From NCBI RefSeq assembly GCF_000062885.1, contig NC_009142.1:7429584-7493583 (forward strand): a stretch of 64,000 bases of DNA, in the 5' to 3' direction. A model generated the notes under the pieces. That model had not been told where the DNA came from, did no database searches, and was given only the letters and a program-made list of their open reading frames with translations. Origin of the DNA: Saccharopolyspora erythraea NRRL 2338 (GTDB taxonomy: Bacteria; Actinomycetota; Actinomycetes; Mycobacteriales; Pseudonocardiaceae). Shown piece after piece: positions 24,227-33,109 of the stretch (positions are counted from its first letter, which is position 1; every line of letters starts with the position of its first letter). A program made the position numbers and the translations under genes.

Positions 24227-24603
24227 GCGCGGCGGAGGCCGCTGGCGGCGGAGGCCGTCGGTGGCGGAGGCCGTCGGTGGCAGGCGAATTCGGTGGCAGC
24301 CGGAACCGGCATGCGGGCACCGGTGGCAGCAGCCAGTTGGCAGGTGGCGGACGAAGGCCGCCGACGGCAGCAGCCGGTTGGGACGAGGCGGCGGCCGCCG
24401 GTGGGAGACGCTGCCGCGTCTGTCCAGCCGGAAGCGGTGTGCCGGGGCTGTCAGCCGGACACGGCGTTCCTGGCCGGTGTGGGGAATCCGTCTACGCGGC
24501 GGGGCGGGCGTGGTGCCCGATGTGCCAGGTCGGAGATGCAGGGCCCACCCACGAGGCGCGCGTCGTCGTCCGCAGCTCGGGCTGCCCGTCCACCCAGCCG
24601 AGT

Positions 24604-24701
24604 CGACCGAGGTTCAGCCTGCGGGTCGAGGTTCAGTCTGCCCGTCGAGCTTCAATCCGCGGGTCGAGGTTCGGTCCAGCGTCCCGAGGTTCGTCCGCCG
24701 G
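24604..24701. repeat. Second degenerate 19-bp tandem repeat
   Basis: GTCGAGGTTCAGTCTGCCC (24625-24643) and GTCGAGCTTCAATCCGCGG (24644-24662) are exact 19-nt neighbours. Related units before (CGACCGAGGTTCAGCCTGCGG) and after (GTCGAGGTTCGGTCCAGCG) extend it to about five copies. The period matches the larger array at 20941-21350, but the unit sequence differs. Confidence 0.65.
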
Positions 24702-24758
24702 TCGGGCTTTCCGGCGGCTGTTGACGGCCGCCGGGAAGCTCACTGCCGCGAGCCCGCG

Positions 24759-24959
24759 TCAGTCGATGATGGTCGCGCCGTGGTGCACGCCGCCGAAGCA
24801 CTTCGTCTGGTGTAACAGCAGGTCGACCACGACCCCACCGCCACCCGTGAAGCAGTCGTCCATGGTGACGGATTCCTGCCCGTGCGCCGTTCCCACCACC
24901 ACAAGTGCCCCGACCAATGACAGACCGCTTATGAAAGCCGCCGAAATCGCGCGTCGCAC
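24759..24959 (-). CDS. Small secreted cysteine-containing protein, 66 aa
   Basis: The start is GTG 24959 with AGGAG nine nt upstream. Residues 1-28 are a signal peptide (positive VRR, then a hydrophobic helix ending TAHGQ). The mature peptide of about 38 residues has just two cysteines (DDCFTGGGGVV and KCFGGVHHG) and is glycine rich, so one disulfide outside the cell is likely. The C..GGG...C.GG layout is shared by short secreted actinobacterial proteins of unknown role. The repeat-rich stretch starts right behind it. Confidence 0.65.
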   Translation of the reverse strand: MRRAISAAFISGLSLVGALVVVGTAHGQESVTMDDCFTGGGGVVVDLLLHQTKCFGGVHHGATIID

Positions 24960-25101
24960 CGTGATCAACTCCTGCTCGTCGTCCACCCGCCCCCGACCGG
25001 AGGCGTGATGACAACTTGCACCAGTCGATCTTCGGAGCGCCGGATGATCACCGCATCGGACGTCACCCACGCGGACGGCACTGGTCGGAGGCCACCCGTC
25101 C

Positions 25102-25599
25102 CTACCGGCGCGCGGCCTGCCCCAGTGAGTCGCGCTGCGAGGGCTCGGGCTGCCAGACGTAGCGGATGTCGGGCTCGCGTTCCTCGTTGTGCCTGCCGTC
25201 GGTGCGCTCGGCCTCGACGAAGCCGTGCCGTTCGTAGAAGCGCTGCGCCGGTCCGTTGACCTGGAAGGTCCACAGCGCCAGCCCGTCGGGCCGGCGTTGC
25301 TTCGCCAGCTCGACGAGGAGATCCCCGACGCCCTGCCCCCGCCACTCGGGCGCGAGGTAGAGCTGGCTGAGCAGATCACCGTCGAGCACCAGCAAGCCGA
25401 TCACCGAGCGGTCCGCCGTCGCGACCCACGTCTCGCACCGGGGAACCACCACGTCGCGGAAGTACTCCCGCACTTCCTCATCGGTGTGCGCCCGGCGGAC
25501 GCTCGGTAGCGCGGCGGCGAACGAGCGCAGCCACAGTTCGGCCACCGCGGCGGAGTCCGAACTCAGCGCACGGCGGATGACCAGGTCACCGGGGTTCAC
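25102..25599 (-). CDS. GNAT family N-acetyltransferase
   Basis: A protein of about 165 residues. It begins IRRALSSDSAAVAELWLRSF. The acetyl-CoA loop is LYLAPEWRGQGVGDLLVELA (Q/R-x-x-G-x-G/A). The C-terminal strand-helix reads WTFQVNGPAQRFYERHGFVE, the classical GNAT ending. The substrate is unknown. The start is probably GTG 25599, since upstream sequence is Arg/Pro-rich and not conserved; the ribosome site is weak. Confidence 0.88.
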   Translation of the reverse strand: MNPGDLVIRRALSSDSAAVAELWLRSFAAALPSVRRAHTDEEVREYFRDVVVPRCETWVATADRSVIGLLVLDGDLLSQLYLAPEWRGQGVGDLLVELAKQRRPDGLALWTFQVNGPAQRFYERHGFVEAERTDGRHNEEREPDIRYVWQPEPSQRDSLGQAARR

Positions 25600-25804
25600 A
25601 GCACGCCAAGATGGCAGACCTGCCGCTGCGGCGCATCGGAATTGGCTCAAGACAGGGCGTCGGCCTCGCCCGTGCGAGCCGCCGCAGACGCCCGGTGGCA
25701 CCGTCGTGCTCTCGCCCACGCCACCGGGAGGAGGCCGCCGACCTGCCCACGGCCGCAAGGAGCAGGTCCGGGCGCCAGCCGCAGGAAGCAGGTCCGGGCG
25801 CCGG

Positions 25805-28800
25805 TCAGTGAAAGTCCCTCGACGTCGATGGCACGCGCATGTCGAGGTGCTGGAGTCGGTCGGCTCGCAGGTTGATCACCCCCTCCGCGCATTCGATGGT
25901 TCCGCGCACCAGCAGTGCGGCGCTGGTGCGGGCGATCTTGCGGTAGCGCGCCCACAGGCCCGGAGTGCACACCACGTTGATCATCCCGGTCTCGTCCTCC
26001 AGGTTGAGGAACGTGACGCCGCCCGCGGTGGCCGGGCGTTGCCGGTGCGTGACCGCTCCGCCGACCAGAACGCGCTCCCCGTTGTCCACTTCGGACAAAT
26101 CCGCCGCCGAGAGCGCCCCCATCTCCCCCAGCCGGGAGCGGAGGAACTGCAACGGGTAGCTGTCCGGGGAGATCCCCGTGGCCCAGACGTCCGCGGCGGC
26201 CAGCTCGACCCCGTCCATGCCGGGTAGCGGTGGGGCGTCCGCCGAGACCGTGGTGCCCGGCAACCTGTCCGGGCGGTCCCCGGCCGCCGCGGCGGCGTTC
26301 CACAACGCCTCGCGACGCGACAGCCCGAAGCACCCGAAGGCTCCCGCGGTGGCCAACGCCTCCATCTGCGCGGCGTTCAACGACATCCGCCTGCTCAGGT
26401 CCGCCATGCCGGTGTACGGGCCGTTCTCGGTGCGCTCGGCCACGAGTTGCTCGGCCACGCTGTCGCCGAGGGTGCGGACCGAGGCCAGTCCCAGCCGCAC
26501 GGCCTGCCCGCCCTCGCTCTCCGCGTCGGGTTCCAGGTCCGCCTGCCCCCGGCTGGCGTTGACGTCGGGCCCGTGCACCCGGACCCCGTGCCTGCGCGCG
26601 TCGGCCACCAGCGACTGCGGCGAGTAGAAGCCCATCGGCTGCGCCTTGAGCAGCGCCGCGCAGAACACCGCCGGGTAGTAGCGCTTGAACCAGGAACTGG
26701 CGAACACCAGCACCGCGAAGCTGAGCGCATGGCTCTCCGGGAAGCCGAAGTTCGCGAAGGCCAGCAGCTGTTGGTAGATGCGCTCGGCGAGCTCCCCGGT
26801 GATGCCGTTGACGGCCATCCCCTCGAACAACCTGCCCCGCAGCCGGGCCATGCGCTCCTCGGAGCGCTTCGAGCCCATCGCCCGGCGCAGCTCGTCGGCC
26901 TCCCCCGCCGAGAAACCCGCGATGTCCACCGCGAGCTGCATGAGCTGCTCCTGGAACAGCGGCACGCCGAGGGTCTTCTCCAGCGCGGCCGCCATCAGCG
27001 GGTGCTCGTAGTCCCAGTCCTCCTCCCCGTTGCGGCGGCGGATGTAGGGGTGCACCGACCCGCCCTGGATCGGCCCCGGCCGGATCAGCGCCACCTCAAC
27101 CACCAGGTCGTAGAACTTGCGCGGCTTCAGCCTGGGCAGGGTCGCCAGCTGGGCCCGGCTCTCCACCTGGAAGACCCCGACGGCGTCGGCACGTCGCAGC
27201 ATCGCGTACACCTCGTCGTCGGCGAGGTCCAGCTCGCCGAGGTCGACCTCGATGCCGTGGTGCTCGCGGGCCAGGTCGATCGCGTAGTGCAGCGCCGAGA
27301 GCATCCCCAGCCCCAGCAGGTCGAACTTGACCAGCCCTACCGACGCGCAGTCGTCCTTGTCCCACTGCAGCACCGTGCGGCCGGGCATCCGCGCCCACTC
27401 CACCGGGCACACCTCGCTCACCGGCTGGTGGCAGATCACCATGCCGCCCGAGTGGATGCCGAGGTGCCTCGGGTAACCCATGAGCTCTCCGGCCAGCTCC
27501 CGGACCTGGTCGGGCACCTCGCCGTCGTCGGGCAGCGGACCCCAGTGCTCGATCTGCTTGCTCCAGGCGTCCTGCTGCCCCGGCGAGTAGCCCAGCGCCC
27601 TGGCGACGTCCCGCACCGCCGACTTCGGCCGGTAGCTGATCACGTTGGCCACCTGGGCGGCGTGCGTGCGGCCGTACTTGCGGTAGACGTACTGGATCGC
27701 CTCTTCCCTGCGGTCGGACTCGATGTCCAGGTCGATGTCCGGTGGACCGTCGCGCTCCGGGGCGAGGAACCGCTCGAAGAGCAGGTCGTAGCGCACCGGG
27801 TCGGCGTTGGTGATACGCAGCGCGAAGCACACCGCGGAGTTCGCCGCCGATCCCCGGCCCTGGCACAGGATCCCCATCTCGCCGCAGAACGACACGATGT
27901 CGTGCACCACCAGGAAGTACCCGGGGAAGTCGAGCTTCTCGATCACCGCCAGCTCGTGCTCGATCTGCGCGTAGGCCGCCGGGTTGTCCTGCGGGAGCCC
28001 GTAGCGGCGCAGCGCGCCCCGGTAGGTCAGCTCGCGCAGCCATTCCGCCTCGGTGCGCCCCTCCGGCACGTCGAACGGCGGCAGCCGCGGCGCCACCAGC
28101 CGCAGGTCGAACGCGCACTCCCGGCCCAGCCGGGCCGCCGTCTCGACCGCACCGGGATAGCGGGCGAAGCGCTCGGCCATCTCCTCGCCCGAACGCAGGT
28201 GGTTGCCCGCCCAGGCGGGCAGCCAGCCGTCCATCTCGTCCAGGCCGCGCCGGGCCCGGATCGCGGCGACCACGCTCGCCATCCGGCCGTTCCACGGGCC
28301 GGCGAAGTGCGCGCCGTTGGTGGCCACCGCGGGCAGGCCGGCGTCGCGGGCCAGGGCGAACAGCACGTCGTTGCGTTCGGAGTCGGTGGGCAGGTCCTGG
28401 TCGGTGAGCTCCACCGCGACGTTCTCCCCGCCGAACAGCGCCACCAGCCGGTCGAGCTCCGCGGCGGCGGCCGCCGGACCGCCCTCGGCCAGCGCGGAGC
28501 GCACCGCGCCCTTGCGGCACCCGGTCAGCACCAGCCAGTGGTCCTCGGCCGCCTCTGCCAGCTGCTCCAGCCGGTAGGTGGGCCTGCCCTTCTCCTGACC
28601 GGCGAGCTGGGCCGAGCTGATCTCCCGGCACAGCCGCGCGTACCCACCGGGATCACGGGCCAGGACCAGCAGGTGGTTGCCCTCGGGGTCCGGGACACCG
28701 GTCTGCGCGGCGGTGAGCCCAAGGCTCAGCTCCGCGCCGAAGACCGTCCGGACCCCGTGCTCGGCGGCGGCCTCGGAGAACCGCACCACGCCGTACATGC

Positions 28801-29338
28801 CGTCGTGGTCGGTGAGGGCGATGGCCTCCAGGCCGAGCCGCGCCGACTCCGCGACCAGCTCCTCCGGGTGGCTGGCCCCGTCGAGGAAGCTGAAGTTCGA
28901 GTGCGCGTGCAGCTCCGCGTAGGGGACGGCGACCGATCGGGACGGACGACGCCCCGAGGCGGAACCGGACGGCACGGCCCGGAGCCCTGGGGACGTGGTC
29001 CCCGGCGACTCGGCGGCCGGGGACAGGAGTGATGCCGCGGAAGCGGTGGCCGGCTCGGACTCGAGTGCGGGCGCTTCCACGGATGCGGACGTCTCTCCTG
29101 ACTCCGGCTCGGCATCAGGCGCTTCCGAAGACTCCGGCTCGGAAGCGGACGCGGGTGTCGGAGGGTCGGCCGACGGCGGTGTCGGCGGATCCTCGGGGAC
29201 TTCGTACGCCGCTCGTTTCCGCGTCCACGCCGGACTGTCACCACCGTCGCCGGGGTACGGCTCGTCGCGCGGCCCCGGGCGGCCGGAGAGCGCTTTTTCC
29301 AGTTCGGACCAAGTCTGCGGGGGGTTGAACCAGCTCAT
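25805..29338 (-). CDS. dnaE2: Error-prone DNA polymerase III alpha subunit, DnaE2
   Basis: A 1177-residue C-family polymerase for SOS mutagenesis. The PHP domain starts near residue 138 (VPYAELHAHSNFSFLDGASH). The polymerase active site PDIDLDIESDRRE is near 530. The tandem HhH region and OB fold (GGVTFLNLEDETGMINVVC) close the protein. It works with ImuA' and ImuB, encoded just upstream in the same direction, and has its own LexA box at 29395-29410. Unusually, about 110 Pro/Glu/Ser-rich residues separate the N-terminal WFNPPQTWSELEKALSG block from the PHP domain. Confidence 0.96.
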   Translation of the reverse strand: MSWFNPPQTWSELEKALSGRPGPRDEPYPGDGGDSPAWTRKRAAYEVPEDPPTPPSADPPTPASASEPESSEAPDAEPESGETSASVEAPALESEPATASAASLLSPAAESPGTTSPGLRAVPSGSASGRRPSRSVAVPYAELHAHSNFSFLDGASHPEELVAESARLGLEAIALTDHDGMYGVVRFSEAAAEHGVRTVFGAELSLGLTAAQTGVPDPEGNHLLVLARDPGGYARLCREISSAQLAGQEKGRPTYRLEQLAEAAEDHWLVLTGCRKGAVRSALAEGGPAAAAAELDRLVALFGGENVAVELTDQDLPTDSERNDVLFALARDAGLPAVATNGAHFAGPWNGRMASVVAAIRARRGLDEMDGWLPAWAGNHLRSGEEMAERFARYPGAVETAARLGRECAFDLRLVAPRLPPFDVPEGRTEAEWLRELTYRGALRRYGLPQDNPAAYAQIEHELAVIEKLDFPGYFLVVHDIVSFCGEMGILCQGRGSAANSAVCFALRITNADPVRYDLLFERFLAPERDGPPDIDLDIESDRREEAIQYVYRKYGRTHAAQVANVISYRPKSAVRDVARALGYSPGQQDAWSKQIEHWGPLPDDGEVPDQVRELAGELMGYPRHLGIHSGGMVICHQPVSEVCPVEWARMPGRTVLQWDKDDCASVGLVKFDLLGLGMLSALHYAIDLAREHHGIEVDLGELDLADDEVYAMLRRADAVGVFQVESRAQLATLPRLKPRKFYDLVVEVALIRPGPIQGGSVHPYIRRRNGEEDWDYEHPLMAAALEKTLGVPLFQEQLMQLAVDIAGFSAGEADELRRAMGSKRSEERMARLRGRLFEGMAVNGITGELAERIYQQLLAFANFGFPESHALSFAVLVFASSWFKRYYPAVFCAALLKAQPMGFYSPQSLVADARRHGVRVHGPDVNASRGQADLEPDAESEGGQAVRLGLASVRTLGDSVAEQLVAERTENGPYTGMADLSRRMSLNAAQMEALATAGAFGCFGLSRREALWNAAAAAGDRPDRLPGTTVSADAPPLPGMDGVELAAADVWATGISPDSYPLQFLRSRLGEMGALSAADLSEVDNGERVLVGGAVTHRQRPATAGGVTFLNLEDETGMINVVCTPGLWARYRKIARTSAALLVRGTIECAEGVINLRADRLQHLDMRVPSTSRDFH

Positions 29339-29394
29339 GAACCCAGTGAACTCCCGTTCGAAACAGCGTTGCCACCAAAACCGCCCGCATCCAC

Positions 29395-29410
29395 TCGAAC
29401 GAGTGTTCGT
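29395..29410. promoter_or_regulatory. LexA box of dnaE2
   Basis: TCGAACGAGTGTTCGT matches the actinobacterial SOS box (TCGAAC-N4-GTTCGA) at all but the last base. It lies 57 nt before the dnaE2 start codon and 16 nt after the imuB stop. Confidence 0.88.
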
Positions 29411-29425
29411 CGAGCGTTCCCGCGG

Positions 29426-31018
29426 TCACCGGTAGGCGCCCTGCACCCACCAGCGGCCGTCCTCGTGCACCAGCAGCAGGGCGACCTCGCCGACTTCGCC
29501 CTCCGCCTCCAGCACGACCTGCACGCGCGTCACCAGGCGCGGGGCCAGGGCAGCCGACTCCGACCACCACCGCTCCTCGACCGGCCACGGACCAGCCCAG
29601 CCGCGGACGGTCCGCGACCGGCCGCCGGACACCACCACCCGCACGGGCGCCGCCGTGAGCCGATGCCGGTCGGTGATCCGCACCGGCTGCTCGTCCGCGT
29701 CGAGAACCGCGGCGGGCCATGGCGAATCCGGGAGCACCGCGGGCGAAGGAGCCGGGATGCGGCCCGGCCACGGCCGCTCCGGGTCCAGCGTCGGCACGCG
29801 TTCGTCACCCCACGGCACCAGGCGGACCCGGTCCCGCAGGTCACGTCCCCCGCCGAGCACTCCGACCAGCACCGCGTCCGGCCCGAGCATCCCCTGCACC
29901 CGCACGAAGGCGCGCCCCGCGCGGGCGTCCGCCTCGCCGGTCGCGGAGTTGACCAGGTCGAGCTGCAGCGCTCCCGCGCCGACCACCTCGTCGGGATGCA
30001 GCGAGAGCAGCTCCACCCCGGCGGTCGGCCGCTGGGCGCCCCGCCGCCCGCTGAGCCAGCCGTCGAGCTGCCAGCGCACCCGGTCGGCGGTGCCCGACGG
30101 CGTCAGGGGCTCGGCGCAGCGCCACATCCGGTGCAGCTCCTCGCCGTGCTCGGTCCGCGCCGAGATCCCCAGCCGGGTGCAGGCCAGCCCCAGCTCGCCG
30201 AGCCTGACGTGCAGCCGCTCGGCCAGCGCCTTCGCCACGAACGCGGCGGCATCCACCCGCTCCACCGGGGGATCCAGGCTCTCCGACACCACCAGGTCCG
30301 GCGGCAGCGCCCTGCGCTCCGGCGGGCGCTCCTCCCGGCCGCTCGCGGCTCGGTGCGCCACCAGGGCGTCCCGCCCGAACCGGGTCGCCACGTCGGACGC
30401 GGGCAGGGCGGCGAAGTCGCCGAGCGTCCGGATTCCCAGCCGCCGCAGCAGATCCACCAGTTCACCGCGGTCCACACCGGGGTAGTCGATCTCGTCGATG
30501 CGCATCGGGGCCAGGAACCCGGGGCCACCGCCCGGTTCGACGACCACGCCCCTGCGGGCGGCGAGGATCGCGGCGAACAGGCCGTCGGCCACGCCGACCT
30601 GGCACTCGGCGTCGGCCCGCGCGGCCACCTCGTCCACGACGCGCTCCGCGGCGTCCACTTCGGACCCGAAGTAGCCCGCGGGCCCCTTCGCCGGGACGGC
30701 CACCAGCCCCGGGCGCACGACCTCCACGCCCGGCGCGAGCGACTCCACCGCCGCCACCACCGGCTCGAACAGCCGCGCGTCCCGCGCCGGATCGTGTTCG
30801 CAGACGGCCAGGTCCGGGCAGCGCCCCTGCGCCTCGCGGCGGCGCATCCCGCGGCGCACCCCGTTGTCGCGCGCGGTCTGCGAGCAGGCCAGCACCCGGT
30901 TCGCGACGAAGACCGCGGCGGGCGCCACCGGATCGAGCCCGGCCGCCAGCACCGCCGCGACCACCGGCCAGTCCGGGCACCAGACGACGAGACGACGGGG
31001 CGGTGGCATCGCGCTCAC
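29426..31018 (-). CDS. imuB: DNA polymerase Y family mutasome protein ImuB
   Basis: A protein of 530 residues. It has the Y-family polymerase fold (LVVWCPDWPVVAAVLAAGLD at the start; GIRTLGDFAALPASDVATRF in the HhH part) but lacks the DxD and SxDE catalytic acids. It therefore acts as a scaffold that brings DnaE2 to the sliding clamp. GTG 31018 overlaps the imuA' stop (GTGA); ATG 31009 is an alternative. The usual clamp motif QLxLW near residue 350 reads QLDLVN, without the aromatic residue. Confidence 0.93.
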   Translation of the reverse strand: MSAMPPPRRLVVWCPDWPVVAAVLAAGLDPVAPAAVFVANRVLACSQTARDNGVRRGMRRREAQGRCPDLAVCEHDPARDARLFEPVVAAVESLAPGVEVVRPGLVAVPAKGPAGYFGSEVDAAERVVDEVAARADAECQVGVADGLFAAILAARRGVVVEPGGGPGFLAPMRIDEIDYPGVDRGELVDLLRRLGIRTLGDFAALPASDVATRFGRDALVAHRAASGREERPPERRALPPDLVVSESLDPPVERVDAAAFVAKALAERLHVRLGELGLACTRLGISARTEHGEELHRMWRCAEPLTPSGTADRVRWQLDGWLSGRRGAQRPTAGVELLSLHPDEVVGAGALQLDLVNSATGEADARAGRAFVRVQGMLGPDAVLVGVLGGGRDLRDRVRLVPWGDERVPTLDPERPWPGRIPAPSPAVLPDSPWPAAVLDADEQPVRITDRHRLTAAPVRVVVSGGRSRTVRGWAGPWPVEERWWSESAALAPRLVTRVQVVLEAEGEVGEVALLLVHEDGRWWVQGAYR

Positions 31019-31974
31019 CCCGCCACCGGTCGAAGCGGACGCACGGCGGAGCGGTCGTCGCGGGGTTCGGAGGGCTGCGGGCGGCCGCCCGGGTGGGCGT
31101 TGGCCGGCCCCGAGGGCAACGGCCTGGTGGAGGGCCGGCGGTGCGGCGTTCGCACATCGGGGGTGTCCGGGGTATCCGGTCCCGCACCGGAAGGTTCGGA
31201 CGGTGCCGCGAAAGCATCGGGGCTCCCAGCAAAGGCGTCGGGGCGCTCCTCGGAGTGCTCGGGCGCCGGTTCCGGATGCAGCGCTCTTATCGCGGAGCGC
31301 TCGTCTTCCGGCCGCGCCGCGGCGAGCGCGCCGCCCTCGCCGGGCAGCAGCAGGCGGCACGAACGCGGCCTCGACGCCGCGCCGCGTCCGCTCGACTGGA
31401 CCGTGACCTCGCGTTCCCGCAGGTGACCGTGGCCGTTGCCGAGGCCGAGCCAGCGGCCCCGCACGCACTGCAGACGCACCTCGACTCCCGGCCATTCACC
31501 GAACGGCACGAGCACCGCACCGCGGTTGCGCGCCCGGGTCGAGAGCCTGCGCGCGTCCGACTCGAGCAGCCGGTGCGGTCCGCCCACCACCACGAGGTCG
31601 ACGCCGTCCAGCAGGGCCGCGATCACGCCCACCGGGTCGTCTCCGGGCTGCGGGACCAGCGCCAGCCGCGCGATCTCCACGCCCGCCTCGGCCGCCGCGA
31701 CCAGCCCGAGCCCCGGCAGGCCGACCACCGCGGCCCAGGAGCCCTGATCCGTGGCCTCGGCCAGCAACGCGAACAGCAGCGACACCGATCCGTGGACCGC
31801 CACCGTGCTGCCACGCCGGAGTCCCGGCCATGGCAGCACGGCGGCGAGTTCCGCCCGCGTGGGCAGCACCCGTCCCGCAACAGGACCGCCCCCGCCATCG
31901 ACGGCCGGAGTCGCCACGGACACCCCGTCCGCCGTGGTGACCCCGCCCAGCGCCGTCAACGACGCCACGGACAT
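31015..31974 (-). CDS. imuA': SOS mutasome protein ImuA'
   Basis: A 319-residue RecA-like protein that joins ImuB and DnaE2 in the mycobacterial mutasome. The first 190 residues form the RecA-like core (VLPWPGLRRGSTVAVHGSVS, then SWAAVVGLPGLGLVAAAEAG and VDLVVVGGPHRLLESDARRL). There is no complete Walker A motif: the loop reads HGSVSLL instead of GxxGxGK(S/T). The last 100 residues are Pro/Arg-rich and poorly ordered. GGGAGG precedes the ATG. Two LexA boxes lie 174 and 235 nt upstream. Confidence 0.9.
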   Translation of the reverse strand: MSVASLTALGGVTTADGVSVATPAVDGGGGPVAGRVLPTRAELAAVLPWPGLRRGSTVAVHGSVSLLFALLAEATDQGSWAAVVGLPGLGLVAAAEAGVEIARLALVPQPGDDPVGVIAALLDGVDLVVVGGPHRLLESDARRLSTRARNRGAVLVPFGEWPGVEVRLQCVRGRWLGLGNGHGHLREREVTVQSSGRGAASRPRSCRLLLPGEGGALAAARPEDERSAIRALHPEPAPEHSEERPDAFAGSPDAFAAPSEPSGAGPDTPDTPDVRTPHRRPSTRPLPSGPANAHPGGRPQPSEPRDDRSAVRPLRPVAG

Positions 31975-32147
31975 CGCCGCCTCCCCTCACTCGGCTCCTC
32001 GGACGTCCCGGCCCCGGCTCGGACGTCCACTGGTCGCTGCGGGGAAGACAGCGTCCGGACGGCGCCGCGCCTGCACCCCGCGAACGCAGCACCACCCGGT
32101 GAAGCAGCCGGCCCCCGACGCCGGCCACTTCGTAGTTATCCGGATCT

Positions 32148-32163
32148 TCGAACCTCAGTTCGA
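32148..32163. promoter_or_regulatory. LexA box of imuA'-imuB
   Basis: TCGAACCTCAGTTCGA is a perfect TCGAAC-N4-GTTCGA palindrome. It sits 174 nt upstream of imuA', which implies a long leader or a promoter placed far from the start codon. Confidence 0.9.
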
Positions 32164-32208
32164 ACAAGGCAAGTAAACCCCGCGCGGGCGGCCGCCGTCA
32201 AGCACTTG

Positions 32209-32224
32209 ACGAACACGAGTTCGA
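32209..32224. promoter_or_regulatory. Second LexA box
   Basis: ACGAACACGAGTTCGA has a perfect GAAC-N4-GTTC core and one mismatch outside it. It is 61 nt from the first box and 100 nt upstream of the divergent DUF3558-like gene, so it may strengthen repression of imuA'B or bring the other gene under SOS control. Confidence 0.75.
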
Positions 32225-32323
32225 ACTTCGCCGGTTCGGGTGACGGCTGCGGAGAGGAGTCGCAGCTCGGACCGTGTCCAGGATGGACGCGAACGCGTGA
32301 TCGAGCACGCTTAGGCTTCATCC

Positions 32324-33073
32324 GTGCAACCGCAACAACCCCACCCGCAACACCCCCCGGCGCAACAGCCGCAGTACTGGGGTGCTCCCCAGCCGCCACA
32401 CCCCGCGCAACAGCCGTGGGGGCCGGGAATGCCGCCGCAGCCGCCGAAGAAGAAGAGCAGGGCCGGCTGCATCGTCTCGATCATCCTGGCGGTGCTGTTC
32501 ACCCCGGTCCTGGTGGTCGGCGGAGTGATCTTCTACTACCTGTACGGCGAGTACTCCGAACCGGTGGGCGACCCGCCGTCCAACGCCGCCCTGCCCGCGG
32601 CCTGCGACCTGGTCAGCGCGCCGACGTTGCAGCGCCTGCGCACCACCAACCCCGACTCCACGAGCTACGAGGACCCCGAGACCGGCGGCTACAACTGCAA
32701 CTGGGAGCAGACGCTGGGCAAGGACGGGAACAACCCGCGCTCGCTGAGCGTCGGCATCAACACCAAGCCGCAGCCCGACGAGGACTCGCTGGACGAGGCG
32801 CGGATGGACTACGAGTACGCCAAGGAGTCCGCCGCATCAGGCTCCACCCCGGCTCGGGTGACCGACGTCGAGGGATTCGGAGACCAGGCGTTCGTGGCCG
32901 TCACCACCGAGGACTGGAGCGGCGCGGAACTGGTCTTCCGCAAGGGGTACACCGTCGTCACGATCAGCTACCACGGATCGGACAAGGGGCTCTTCGACAG
33001 CAGCCCCATCCCGGAGGCCGAGTCCGAGGCGGCCGTCAAGGCGGTGGCCGAGGAGGTCGCACCGCGGGTGTGA
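32324..33073 (+). CDS. Membrane-anchored DUF3558-like protein
   Basis: A protein of 249 residues. A cytoplasmic Pro/Gln-rich tail (residues 1-45, with PQQPHPQHPPAQQPQ) precedes a lysine-rich stop and one membrane helix (about 46-72, GCIVSIILAVLFTPVLVVGG). The outer domain has two cysteines (ACDLVS and YNCNWEQ) and DUF3558-like features: a CDLVSAPTLQRL opening and YNCNWEQTL with residues for a small mixed fold. The start GTG 32324 is preceded by TAGGCT at six nt, so the mRNA is probably leaderless. The role is unknown. Confidence 0.75.
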   Translation: MQPQQPHPQHPPAQQPQYWGAPQPPHPAQQPWGPGMPPQPPKKKSRAGCIVSIILAVLFTPVLVVGGVIFYYLYGEYSEPVGDPPSNAALPAACDLVSAPTLQRLRTTNPDSTSYEDPETGGYNCNWEQTLGKDGNNPRSLSVGINTKPQPDEDSLDEARMDYEYAKESAASGSTPARVTDVEGFGDQAFVAVTTEDWSGAELVFRKGYTVVTISYHGSDKGLFDSSPIPEAESEAAVKAVAEEVAPRV

Positions 33074-33075
33074 GA

Positions 33076-33101
33076 GGTGGGCGGGGACGGCCCCGCCCAC
33101 C
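33076..33101. terminator. Hairpin between converging genes
   Basis: GGTGGGCGGGG-ACGG-CCCCGCCCACC is a perfect 11-bp stem. It lies between the stop codons of the DUF3558-like gene and purH and can serve both. Confidence 0.75.
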
Positions 33102-33109
33102 CCACCGCG

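Larger units (their letters stand above)
24067..24758. other. Repeat-rich gene desert
   Basis: About 690 nt after the universal stress gene hold no credible coding sequence. Frames that stay open here translate into Arg/Gly-rich repeats and have no family. The stretch contains the 16-bp GACGTC repeats, their flanking 20-23-bp copies and a second 19-bp array near its end. Confidence 0.5.

Noticed and set aside
24128-25008. Overlapping plus-strand frames in the 24.1-24.8 kb repeats
   Set aside because: Products are Arg/Gly/Ala repeats with no family, no ribosome site and no consistent third-position pattern.
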